From an uncultured Acidimicrobiia bacterium (GTDB lineage Bacteria > Actinomycetota > Acidimicrobiia > Spongiisociales > Spongiisociaceae): DNA of 64,000 nucleotides. Where the stretch lies: positions 2,764,548 to 2,828,547 of the forward strand of contig OY282370.1 in the NCBI GenBank assembly GCA_958295745.1. The letters run 5' to 3'. Of the stretch, positions 50,986 to 59,240 are shown piece by piece; the stretch's first letter is position 1; each line of letters opens with the position of its first letter. Below the pieces are notes generated by a model. That model made no database searches. It worked only from the letters and a program-made list of their open reading frames with translations, and was not told the origin of the DNA. The position numbers and the translations under genes were made by a program.

Positions 50986-52122
50986 TCAGACCGACACCAG
51001 ATCCCGGCTGTATTCGTTCAGGCATTCGGCCCCGCCGGGGCGGCACACGAACATGTCCTCCACCCGCACCCCCACATGACCGGGCCAGAAGATGGACGGT
51101 TCGATGGTGAAGGTCATCCCCTCTTCGAGGACGGTCATGTCCTCCTCGGAGATGAAAGGCCGCTCGTGGGTGTCGAGTCCGATGCAGTGGCCGGTGCGGT
51201 GCCGGAACCATTCCCCGTACCCGGCGTCGTCGATGACCGCCCGGGTGGCGGCGTTCACATCCGACGCGGCGGCCCCCGGAACAGCCGCCCGCCGCCCGGC
51301 CTCCTGGGCCTCCACCACCAAGGCGTAGGCCTCCCGGTAGCGGTCGTCCGGCTCGCCGATGTGGATGGTGCGCCCGAAGTCGGAGCAGTAGCCGTCCACC
51401 ACGGTGCCGAAATCGAACGACACCCCCAGGCCCTCCACCAGGGGGGCGGCGGTGAGGCGGGTGGAGGCGTCTCGGTCCAGAGCGGGGCCCATGGCGAAGA
51501 CGCCGGTGTCGAAGGAAGGATATTTCCCCCCGCGGCGCCGCATCAGGTAGTCGACCCGGCTGGAGATCTCGAACTCGGTGACCCCGGCGGCCACCGACGA
51601 CGTGATCTCCTCCATGACCCGGTCGCATATCAGGGCCGACCGCCGCATGGCCTCCATCTCGTCCGGCGCCTTGACCCGCCGCAGGGCGTTGATCTCGTCG
51701 TCCAGATCGACCAGCTCGGCCCCGCCGGTCATCTCCACCATGCGCACCGCCGTCCTGGAGAAGGTGCGGGCCGACAGCCCGATCCGCCGGATGGGTCCGA
51801 ACCGGGCCAGCACGGAGGAGAAAACCGCCGCGCCGTCGTCCAGGTTCCGCACCGTCACCACGTCGCCTTCCACCCCGTCCGGCAGGTTGAAAGCGGAATA
51901 TCCCTGGGGAACGATGTAGACGGGCTCGCCTTCGGGGCGGAACAGCGCCCCGGTGACCCACTGGTGGGCGTACTCGATGTTGCCGAACGAAGGCGCCCGC
52001 CTGGGGAACCCGGTCAGGTACTCCAGATCGCCCGACGGCAGGCACATGGCCACATCGACGGACAGCTCCGCCATCCGCTCCTGTAACCGGGCCCGCCTGG
52101 CGGTGTGGTCGAACCCGCTCAC
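50986..52122 (-). CDS. M24-family metallopeptidase (Xaa-Pro dipeptidase/creatinase type)
   Basis: This 378-residue protein has an N-terminal creatinase-like domain and a C-terminal pita-bread fold. The five metal ligands can be placed: Asp residues in SFDFGTVVDGYCSDFGRT, His in HRTGHCIGLD, Glu in TFTIEPSIF and Glu in GVRVEDMF. M24 members cleave dipeptides or C-N bonds in creatine-like molecules. It is 9 bp from the amidohydrolase gene on the same strand, forming an operon with it and probably RidA. The substrate is open. Confidence 0.87.
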   Translation of the reverse strand: MSGFDHTARRARLQERMAELSVDVAMCLPSGDLEYLTGFPRRAPSFGNIEYAHQWVTGALFRPEGEPVYIVPQGYSAFNLPDGVEGDVVTVRNLDDGAAVFSSVLARFGPIRRIGLSARTFSRTAVRMVEMTGGAELVDLDDEINALRRVKAPDEMEAMRRSALICDRVMEEITSSVAAGVTEFEISSRVDYLMRRRGGKYPSFDTGVFAMGPALDRDASTRLTAAPLVEGLGVSFDFGTVVDGYCSDFGRTIHIGEPDDRYREAYALVVEAQEAGRRAAVPGAAASDVNAATRAVIDDAGYGEWFRHRTGHCIGLDTHERPFISEEDMTVLEEGMTFTIEPSIFWPGHVGVRVEDMFVCRPGGAECLNEYSRDLVSV

Positions 52123-52131
52123 GCTAGGCGC

Positions 52132-53163
52132 TCAATCAGACTCACCGGCGCCGCCGACCCCTTCCCAGCGGGTGAATATCTTCTCGGCGTTGCGGTAGAA
52201 CACGGCCGCCTTCTGTTCCTCGGACAGGAAGTCGATGCTGTCGATGACCGGCCCCAGGTCGTCCATGTAACGGCCGGTCTTGCGGTCGATGCCCGATCCG
52301 ATGCCGGGGGTCTCGGTTCCGAACATGCAGTGCTCGGGGCCGACGATCTTGAAGAGCAGCTCCAGGGACTCCTTGTTGTAGAGCACGGTGTCGAACCACA
52401 GCTTCCGCAGGCTGATCTCGAAGTCCTCCTTGCCCTTCTGGATGCGCTGGGCCTGCCAGCGTCCGTACTGGTAGGGGACCGAGCCGCCTCCGTGGGAGAT
52501 GATCAGCTTGAGGTCAGGGAAGTCCTCGAACACCTTCGAGTCCATCAGCGACATCACCGCGATTCCCTCCTCGGTGATGAAGTGGTTCGAGTAGGACTCG
52601 CGCGGGTTGGAGCAGGAGGTGGCGTGGACCAGGCCGGGAACGTCCAGCTCCACCATCTTCTCCCACAGCGGGTACCACCATTCGTCCCCGAGTCCGGGGG
52701 ATGCGTAGTCGCCCTCGCCCGGATCGGGGTTCACCACGCAGCCCACGAAGCCCAGCTCGGTGACGCAGCGTTCGAGTTCGGCTACCGAGTTGGCCGGGCT
52801 GACCCCGGCGCTCTGGGGGAGGCCGGCCACGCCCACGAAGGCGTCGGGGTATTCGGCCACCTGGGCGGCGATGATGTCGTTCACGGTCTCGATGAACCAG
52901 TGGACGATGATCTCCGGCTTGCGGGAATGCATCATCGAGTAGGGCCGGGGAGAGATGAACTGTCGGTCGATGCCGTGGCTGCGGAGCCGCTCGACATGGG
53001 GCAGCGCAGCCTGGAGCACCTCCTCTTCGGTAGCCCGTATCCTGCCCTTCCCGTGGAAGGCCCGGGCGGACATCAGGCCCGCCTGATAGGCATAGAGGGC
53101 GATAGGGGCGGTCACATGGCCGTGTACATCTATACGGGGTGCTTTTTGATCAGACATGGGCAT
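52132..53163 (-). CDS. Amidohydrolase-2 family (ACMSD/LigJ-like)
   Basis: This 343-residue TIM-barrel amidohydrolase has the N-terminal metal motif DVHGH, LIISHGGG with a metal-binding His, and a later GTETPG in the place of the catalytic acid. The family includes 2-amino-3-carboxymuconate semialdehyde decarboxylase and 4-oxalomesaconate hydratase, both steps of ring-cleavage pathways. A start at ATG 53163 (MPMSDQ) or 53157 is possible. Element copy 5 lies upstream with its promoter pointing at this gene, about 350 bp away, so it could drive the operon. Confidence 0.82.
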   Translation of the reverse strand: MPMSDQKAPRIDVHGHVTAPIALYAYQAGLMSARAFHGKGRIRATEEEVLQAALPHVERLRSHGIDRQFISPRPYSMMHSRKPEIIVHWFIETVNDIIAAQVAEYPDAFVGVAGLPQSAGVSPANSVAELERCVTELGFVGCVVNPDPGEGDYASPGLGDEWWYPLWEKMVELDVPGLVHATSCSNPRESYSNHFITEEGIAVMSLMDSKVFEDFPDLKLIISHGGGSVPYQYGRWQAQRIQKGKEDFEISLRKLWFDTVLYNKESLELLFKIVGPEHCMFGTETPGIGSGIDRKTGRYMDDLGPVIDSIDFLSEEQKAAVFYRNAEKIFTRWEGVGGAGESD

Positions 53164-53261
53164 GAAAGATACGCCGGATGCGGTGCGGTCGTCAAACGGA
53201 AGCCCCGCCGCGAGCCGGGGTTGACCTAGGTCGGTGGTCGGGGGCTTGACCGAGCGCACAT

Positions 53262-53298
53262 CCGGCCAATCCCCCCTGAACCGGCCAATCCCCCTGAA
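53262..53298. repeat. Tandem 18-19-bp repeat, two units
   Basis: CCGGCCAATCCCCCCTGAA (53262-53280) is followed directly by CCGGCCAATCCCCCTGAA (53281-53298), one C shorter. It lies between the start of the amidohydrolase gene and the end of element copy 5. It may be a slippage duplication or a pair of protein-binding sites. Confidence 0.5.
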
Positions 53299-53320
53299 CC
53301 CGAGAACTGCGGCCCCCCGC

Positions 53321-53541
53321 CGAGAACGCGAAAATCGCCCGCCGCCTGGCCGCCCCCTCTGGGCCCAGCCCCCACCTCCGCCACTCAGATCGTTATCTCG
53401 GTGCCGGCGCGTGGGCCGGGCCTCGGTACAAGGGGTGAACCGAAGTGAGATCCCGATTATGATCACGGCGCTCTCTAGAAACCGGCAGTGATGTTTGTGC
53501 TTCGGTAACTATCATTATACAGCATGGCTGGGACAATTCAA
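53321..53541 (-). repeat. Dispersed promoter-palindrome-hairpin element, copy 5
   Basis: On the minus strand: TTGAAT (53536-53541), 16-bp spacer, perfect TATAAT (53514-53519) and palindrome ATCACTGCCGG...GCGCCGTGAT (53462-53492). A GC-rich box follows with GGCCCACGCGCC (53405-53420), GTGGCGGAGGTGGGGG, and GGGCCC in the place of the usual hairpin, ending in GGCGATTTTCGCG. It is the only copy whose transcription runs toward the start of a gene, the amidohydrolase. The adjoining gap 53542-53854 contains a hairpin GCATCC-GCCAAGA-GGATGC (53691-53709) and the ribosome-binding site of the HpaB-like gene but no other feature I can name. Confidence 0.7.
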
Positions 53542-53854
53542 GACCCTTGTTTCGGGTTTGCGGGATCGGAGCAGCGCGTCGAGGGGCAGTCGGCGGTAGG
53601 ACGGCGGCGGGCCAGCGGCGGGCCGACCTGCATCACAGGTCCAACCGGCAGACCTGCGGACTCCGCGGTGCGAGGGGCTAAAGTACCCGAGCATCCGCCA
53701 AGAGGATGCCGGACAACGGCGATTGTTGCCGGCCGGTCGTCCGCCGAACAGGTTTTCGGCTATCGACCGACGGCCCGGGGGTTGTATCGCCCGGCGCCTC
53801 CGAGAGTAATAGGCTGCCGACCCCGGCCGTTCCCGATCAGGAGATCACTGAACC

Positions 53855-55330
53855 ATGATCCGCACCGGAGACCAGTACATCGCAGGCCTCGAAGCCCCCA
53901 GGGAAGTCTACGTAGGGGGCGAAAGAGTCGAAGACGTCACCAAATACCCGGCCTTCCGTCGCCCTCTCGACTCCTACGCCCGGCTCTACGACCTGAAGCA
54001 CACCGCCGAGTTCCAGGACGCCATGACCTACACCGAGAACGGTGATCGCTTCGACCTCAGCTACCTGGTTCCCACGACCCACGACCAGCTGCGCGCCAAG
54101 GGCCTCGCCTACAAGACCTTCTCGGAGGCCTCCTACGGCTGCCTGGGCAGGGGGCCGGAATCGATGGCCGCCCTGGTGGCGGGGCTTAGCGTCAGCGCCG
54201 ACTGGTTCGACCAGTACGAGAAGGACGGCGGGCAGAAGGTCACCGACTACTACAACCATGTCAAGGACAACGACCTGTTCGTCACCCATGCCCTGGGCAA
54301 CCCCCAGTCGGACCGTTCCAAGCCCTCCCACCAGCAGAAGAACCCCTACCTGCATCTGCGCATCAAGGAGAAGACCTCGAAGGGCCTGATCATTCGGGGC
54401 GCCAAACAGCTGGCCACCTCGGCGCCTTTCGCCGACGAGGTGCTCGTCTTCCCCAACGGGCGACAGTTCGTACCCGGCGACGAGGCCTACTGCCTGTGCT
54501 TCAGCATCCCCACCACCAGCCCCGGCCTCAAGCTGTTGTGCCGGGAGCCTTTCGTCAAGGAGGACAACCTCAACGTCTACGACCAGCCCCTCAGCTCCCG
54601 CTACGAGGAGATCGACGCCCTGCTGGTATTCGACGACGTGCTGGTGCCCTGGGACCGGGTGTTCTTCCACAGCAGCAAGGAAGCCGCCAACAACATGCGC
54701 TTCATGACCGCGGTCGCCTCCTTCGCCGGGCATCTGTCCATCCAGAGAGCAGTCGTCCGGTCCGGGTTGACCGTGGCTACGGCCATGGCGCTGTGCGATT
54801 CGGTCAAGACCAACGTGTTCCCCAACGTGGGAGAGATGCTGGGGCGCATCGCCGCCATGCACAAGGCGGCCGAGGCCCTGCTGTACCGGGCGGAGGAAGA
54901 CCCCCGGGTGGCCGAGGACGGTGTCTACTACCTGAACGCCGACGCCCTCACCGCCCACGGCCTGCTCTTCCCCGACTTCTACACCGCAATGCTGGAGACC
55001 ATAAAGCGGACCGGGGCCGCCGGGCTGATGCTCACCCCTACGTCCGGCGAGTTCCGCGGAGAGGTGGCCGACTTCGCCAATACCTACTTCGCCGGGGCGG
55101 AGGGGATGCCCGGCGAGGAACGGGTGCAGGTCGCCAAGCTGGCCTGGGATCTGGCCGGCGGACCCATCGGGCAGCGCCTCGTCCATTACGAGAGGTTCTA
55201 CATCGGCGAGCCGATGTTCGTGGCTTCGTTCTTCTCCAGATCCGTGGGTCTCGACGACGCCCGACAGCTGCTCGCCCGCCTGCTCGAAGAAGGCCGGAAG
55301 TACCTGGATGAAGGCTTCGTCAGCCTCTGA
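53855..55330 (+). CDS. 4-hydroxyphenylacetate 3-monooxygenase (HpaB)-family flavin monooxygenase
   Basis: This 491-residue oxygenase of the HpaB group has the N-terminal MIRTGDQYIAGL, REVYVGGERVEDVTKYPAFR, the conserved PLSSRYEEIDALLVFDDVLVPWDRVFFH and VEF-type C-terminal helices. HpaB enzymes hydroxylate phenols ortho to the OH using reduced FAD from a partner reductase; no HpaC-like reductase is in the window. The family also contains 4-hydroxybutyryl-CoA dehydratases, but the sequence is closer to HpaB. CAGGAGATC precedes the ATG. A substrate leading to the LigB-type dioxygenase downstream is plausible. Confidence 0.85.
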   Translation: MIRTGDQYIAGLEAPREVYVGGERVEDVTKYPAFRRPLDSYARLYDLKHTAEFQDAMTYTENGDRFDLSYLVPTTHDQLRAKGLAYKTFSEASYGCLGRGPESMAALVAGLSVSADWFDQYEKDGGQKVTDYYNHVKDNDLFVTHALGNPQSDRSKPSHQQKNPYLHLRIKEKTSKGLIIRGAKQLATSAPFADEVLVFPNGRQFVPGDEAYCLCFSIPTTSPGLKLLCREPFVKEDNLNVYDQPLSSRYEEIDALLVFDDVLVPWDRVFFHSSKEAANNMRFMTAVASFAGHLSIQRAVVRSGLTVATAMALCDSVKTNVFPNVGEMLGRIAAMHKAAEALLYRAEEDPRVAEDGVYYLNADALTAHGLLFPDFYTAMLETIKRTGAAGLMLTPTSGEFRGEVADFANTYFAGAEGMPGEERVQVAKLAWDLAGGPIGQRLVHYERFYIGEPMFVASFFSRSVGLDDARQLLARLLEEGRKYLDEGFVSL

Positions 55331-55421
55331 ACAAGGTCGAGTCAGAGCATATGTTCCGAGGGAGTGGGACACCGTTCGGCGGACAGATGTGATATAGTTA
55401 GTCCAGCAATCCCTTCTTGGC

Positions 55422-56258
55422 ATGAACAATCGGACTGATGTTATCACCGTGAAGGCGGGTATCTCCCGCTCCGGCCGTGCGGATCTCGCGGCTGTGACTT
55501 CACGCGGGCGGCGCTTCGTCACCGTCGATGAAGCCGCCGGGCGGTTGGCGCTGCCGCCGGTGGAGGCGGCGAGGAAGCTGGCCCGTTGGGCGGAGCAGGG
55601 ATGGTTGCGCCGTGTCCGGCGGGGTCTCTACATCCCGGTTCCGGTCGATGTCGAAGATCCGGATCGTTGGTCCGAGGACCCGTTCGTTCTAGCGGAAGCG
55701 GTGTGGTCTCCCTCCTACTTCACCGGATGGACGGCGGCGAACCACTGGGGTCTGACCGACCAGATCTTCCGGACCATCGTGGTGAAAACATCGGGACGCG
55801 TCCGGAGAACCAGCCAAGAACTACTCGATCACAAGTACATGGTCGGCCACGTTCCGGAATCCATGATGGAATGGGGGCTGCGGGCATCCTGGCGGATTGG
55901 GCATCGCATCAGTTTTGCCGACGAGGCCCGCACCGTCATCGATGTTCTCAACGCTCCGGGCATCGGGGGAGGCATACGCCACGCCGCCGAGATACTCGAT
56001 GCCTACATGTCCGAATTCGATCGGTGCCGCCTGGTGGAATACGGCGATCGACTGGGCAACCGCACCGTTTTCAAGCGGCTGGGTTACCTTTCCGAGCAGC
56101 TTCGGCTGGGCGACGAGCAGTTTCTCGCGGCGTGCCGGCGGCGGCTTTCGAGCGGTGTATCACTGCTTGATCCCAGCGCGCCGAACCGGGGTCCCCGAGT
56201 CATGCGTTGGGGCCTGAGAGTCAACGTGCTGATCGAAGAAAGTCTTACCGGTTCATGA
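55422..56258 (+). CDS. abiEi: AbiEi-like type IV antitoxin
   Basis: This 278-residue protein has an N-terminal winged-helix domain (FVTVDEAAGRLALPPVEAARKLARWAEQGW then RRVRRGLYIPVP) followed by the AbiEi C-terminal domain (SPSYFTGWTAANHWGLTDQ). AbiEi represses its own promoter and neutralises AbiEii. A TATAGT -10 box at 55393-55398 lies about 24 bp before the ATG. The stop codon overlaps the toxin ATG (ATGA). AbiE systems protect populations from phage by abortive infection. Confidence 0.88.
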   Translation: MNNRTDVITVKAGISRSGRADLAAVTSRGRRFVTVDEAAGRLALPPVEAARKLARWAEQGWLRRVRRGLYIPVPVDVEDPDRWSEDPFVLAEAVWSPSYFTGWTAANHWGLTDQIFRTIVVKTSGRVRRTSQELLDHKYMVGHVPESMMEWGLRASWRIGHRISFADEARTVIDVLNAPGIGGGIRHAAEILDAYMSEFDRCRLVEYGDRLGNRTVFKRLGYLSEQLRLGDEQFLAACRRRLSSGVSLLDPSAPNRGPRVMRWGLRVNVLIEESLTGS

Positions 56259-57430
56259 TTCCCTACGAAGAAATTCTCGCTCTCCGAGGAGAGTGGGGAT
56301 TACGAGCAGATATCATCGAAAAGGACTACGTGCTTGGGTGGATGTTGGCTGCCATTGCGGCCATGCCGCAACTTCGCCATACATGGGTTTTCAAGGGAGG
56401 CACCTGTCTACGCAAATGTTTCTTCGAGACCTACCGATTCTCCGAGGATCTAGATTTCACCATCATCGACGGTGGACCTGAGGCACCCGAGGAGATGTTA
56501 CCGATCTTCGAAGGAGTCCGTCAATGGCTTCTCGAGGAAAACGGTCTGGAAATAGTGGTAGATGAGAGATCTTTCATTCGGAGACAGAACCGCCGCGGCA
56601 ACCCGACCACACAGGGTCGGATCGCTTACCGCGGTCCTGGCAACCCGCCCTCGTTGCCGAAGGTCAAGCTCGATCTCACCCAAGATGAGGTACTCGTCGA
56701 TCCTGCTACTAGACGGCCGATACTGCACCCTTACAGTGATGCCGCCCACGTGAGCAGCAGAATCCTGTCCTACTCCATCGTCGAGCTCCTGGCCGAGAAA
56801 ACGCGAGCCCTCGCAGAACGTTGCCGTCCTCGGGATCTCTACGATGTCGTCAATATCTACCGACACCCCGATTTGCTGGGGAATCCGGCGCCGGTGTTGG
56901 CGGCGCTTGAACGGAAGTGCGCCCATGCTGGCATTCCCGTGCCGGATGCGGAGACTCTCAAAAGATCACCGTTGCGGGCGGAGCTCGACCAAGAGTGGGG
57001 GAATATGCTGGGTCATCAGCTGCCCCATCTCCCGGATGTCTCGGGGTTCTGGAGAAAAATCGACGCGGTCTTCGATTGGCTGGCCGGGGCACCGGTAAGA
57101 GTACTCGATCGAACGCCGGTGAGCACCGAGATCGACTCGGCTTGGGCGCCTCCTCGCGCCATGACGGAGTGGCGCCATCGAGTGCCGCTCGAACCTATCC
57201 GGTTTGCGGGAGCCAACAGGCTGAAGGTCGAGATAGATTATCGAGCGGAGAAGGGTCGACGAGGTGCGAGGGTCGCGTCCCCCTACTCGCTCAGGAGGAC
57301 CAAGGACGGCCATCTGCTGCTCTTCGTGGTGAACGATCGCGGACAGTTGCGCAGCTACCGGGTGGACCGGATCGCCGGGGTTCGCATTCTCGAGGAGCCG
57401 TTCGTCCCGATGTACCGGGTCGAGTTCTGA
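56255..57430 (+). CDS. abiEii: AbiEii-family nucleotidyltransferase toxin with WYL-like C-terminus
   Basis: This 391-residue protein has a typical AbiEii/AbiGii nucleotidyltransferase part with VFKGGTCLRKCFFETYRFSEDLDFTI (GGTxLxK and DLDF motifs) and YSIVELLAEKTRALAERCRPRDLYDV. After residue about 320 there is an extra segment, VEIDYRAEKGRRGARVASPYSLRRT...LRSYRVDRIAGVRIL, that resembles WYL-domain ligand-sensing folds. AbiEii transfers nucleotides and halts growth. Translationally coupled to the antitoxin by a 4-bp overlap. Confidence 0.85.
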   Translation: MIPYEEILALRGEWGLRADIIEKDYVLGWMLAAIAAMPQLRHTWVFKGGTCLRKCFFETYRFSEDLDFTIIDGGPEAPEEMLPIFEGVRQWLLEENGLEIVVDERSFIRRQNRRGNPTTQGRIAYRGPGNPPSLPKVKLDLTQDEVLVDPATRRPILHPYSDAAHVSSRILSYSIVELLAEKTRALAERCRPRDLYDVVNIYRHPDLLGNPAPVLAALERKCAHAGIPVPDAETLKRSPLRAELDQEWGNMLGHQLPHLPDVSGFWRKIDAVFDWLAGAPVRVLDRTPVSTEIDSAWAPPRAMTEWRHRVPLEPIRFAGANRLKVEIDYRAEKGRRGARVASPYSLRRTKDGHLLLFVVNDRGQLRSYRVDRIAGVRILEEPFVPMYRVEF

Positions 57431-57537
57431 TCGCTGCGGGAGAACGAGGGTTGCCGCCGGATCGCTCTCCCTGTGGAGGGGCCGCACGCTTCGGATAAGA
57501 TAACCCGTCAGTCCACCGGACGGCGAGGGAGATCGAG

Positions 57538-58518
57538 ATGGCGGAGTTGGTGCTCGGACTGGGTGTGTCGCACACCCCGCAGATGAGCATGTCCAGCGAG
57601 CATTGGGCCGAGTACGCGTCCCGGGACGCCACCGCCTTCCCCCTGATCTGGAAGCGCAGGCGGTGGGACTACGAGGATCTGGTGGCGGCTAGGGCGTCCG
57701 AAGGGGTGGCCGAGCAGGTGGACGACGAGGTGTGGGCCGGCAAGTACCGCCGGATCAACGCCGGGGTGGAGCGGCTCTACAACGCCTTGGCCGAGGCGGC
57801 GCCCGATGCGGTGGTGATCGTGGGGGACGACCACCACGAGCTGTTCTCGGAGAAGAGCATGCCGACCATGGCCGTCTACTGGGGGGAGACCATCGACGCC
57901 TTCCCGCCCGACTGGATATTCCCGGCGGTGGAGCCGGCCGCCTGGGCCTTGTTCGGTGAGAAACCGGAGACCTATCCGTGCGACGCCGAGATGGGGAGGT
58001 TCCTCATCACCGACCTCAACCGGCGGGGGTTCGACGTGGCGCAGGTGAACCAGGCGCCCGAAGGGCAGTCGGCCGGCCACCCCTTCATCGCCATCCGCAA
58101 CCGGCTGATGGACCGGAGCAGCCCCCCGATCCCGATGGTGCCGGTGGTGTTGAACACCTACTTTCCGCCCAACACCCCCACCCCGGCCCGCTGCTGGGAG
58201 TTCGGCAAGGCCCTGGCGGATTCCATCACCGCCTATCCGAAGGAGATGCGGGTGGCGGTCGTCGCTTCGGGCGGCCTGAGCCATTTCGTCATCGACGAGT
58301 CCGTGGACCGGGCGATGCTCGAAGCGATGGCCTCCGGCGGCGACGAGGTGGGCGCCCTAGAAGCGGAGGATTTCGTATCGGGCACCTCGGAGGGGCTGTG
58401 CTGGATCGCGGTGGGGGGCGCCTGCCGCAGCCTCGAAATGGAGGTGGTCGAGTACGTGCCCGGATACCGCACCCCGGCCGGGACCGGCACCGCCATGTGC
58501 GCCGCCGTCTGGAGCTGA
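57538..58518 (+). CDS. Class III extradiol ring-cleavage dioxygenase (LigB family)
   Basis: This 326-residue protein of the LigB/gallate-dioxygenase type has the N-terminal GLGVSHTPQMSM with a metal His, the middle VVIVGDDHHELF, and VAVVASGGLSHFVIDE with a further His, as in family members that bind Fe(II). Such enzymes open catechol- or gallate-type rings at the meta position. ATG at 57538 has GAGGGAG upstream. Genes downstream follow closely (6 bp, then 4-bp overlaps), making a four-gene operon to 62967. Confidence 0.87.
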   Translation: MAELVLGLGVSHTPQMSMSSEHWAEYASRDATAFPLIWKRRRWDYEDLVAARASEGVAEQVDDEVWAGKYRRINAGVERLYNALAEAAPDAVVIVGDDHHELFSEKSMPTMAVYWGETIDAFPPDWIFPAVEPAAWALFGEKPETYPCDAEMGRFLITDLNRRGFDVAQVNQAPEGQSAGHPFIAIRNRLMDRSSPPIPMVPVVLNTYFPPNTPTPARCWEFGKALADSITAYPKEMRVAVVASGGLSHFVIDESVDRAMLEAMASGGDEVGALEAEDFVSGTSEGLCWIAVGGACRSLEMEVVEYVPGYRTPAGTGTAMCAAVWS

Positions 58519-58523
58519 TCCGG

Positions 58524-59240
58524 GTGGCCCGCTCGATGCTCGTCATCAGCGCCCACGCCGCCGACTTCGTGTGGCGGGCCTCGGGCGCGGTCGCCCTCCA
58601 CACCGGTGTCGGGGGAGAGGCCGCCGTGGTCTCTCTTTCCTACGGGGAGCGCGGGGAGTCGGGTTCGCTCTGGCGGCGGCCCGGGCAGACCATCGAGGCG
58701 GTGCGCCGCATACGGCGGGAAGAGGCCGAGGCCGCGGCGTCGATCCTCGGCGCCGCCTTCATCCCCCTGGACCTGGGGGACTACCCGCTGGCGGTGGACG
58801 AAGAGGCCTCCGGGCGGCTGGTCGAGATCTTCATCGAGACGGCGCCCGACATCCTCCTGATCCACGCCCCCGAGGATCCGTTCAACCCGGACCATCCGGT
58901 GGCGTCGGAGGCTTCCCGGCGGGCCCGGCTGCTGGCCATGGGCGCCGGGGGGGCGCCGGCCGCCTTCCCGACCATCCCCCCTCCGATGATGTACGCCTTC
59001 GAACCCCACCAGCCCGACCTGTGCCGCTTCGAGCCCGACACCTTCCTGGACATAACCCCGGTATGGGCGGTGAAGGAAAAGGCCCTGCAGGCGATGGGCG
59101 CCCAAGCCTTCCTCCGGGAGCACTACACGGAACGGGCCCGCCAGCGGGCGTTTCAGTCCCGCTACGCAGGCGCCGGATCTGAGGTGGAGTATGTCGAGGC
59201 CTTCCAGAGGTTGACGCCGGAGATGAGGTCCGCTCTATGA
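58524..59240 (+). CDS. PIG-L/GalB-like deacetylase-family hydrolase
   Basis: This 238-residue protein has the PIG-L metal-binding start MLVISAHAADFVWRASGA, then LSYGERGESG, IRREEAEAAASILGA and IHAPEDPFNPDHPVA. Typical LmbE/PIG-L members have an H-P-D-D motif where this has HAADF, as GalB (4-oxalomesaconate hydratase) does. Next to an extradiol dioxygenase, GalB-like hydration of the ring-cleavage product is a good guess. GTG at 58524 has GGAG upstream; ATG 58536 is an alternative. Overlaps hyuA by 4 bp. Confidence 0.82.
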   Translation: MARSMLVISAHAADFVWRASGAVALHTGVGGEAAVVSLSYGERGESGSLWRRPGQTIEAVRRIRREEAEAAASILGAAFIPLDLGDYPLAVDEEASGRLVEIFIETAPDILLIHAPEDPFNPDHPVASEASRRARLLAMGAGGAPAAFPTIPPPMMYAFEPHQPDLCRFEPDTFLDITPVWAVKEKALQAMGAQAFLREHYTERARQRAFQSRYAGAGSEVEYVEAFQRLTPEMRSAL

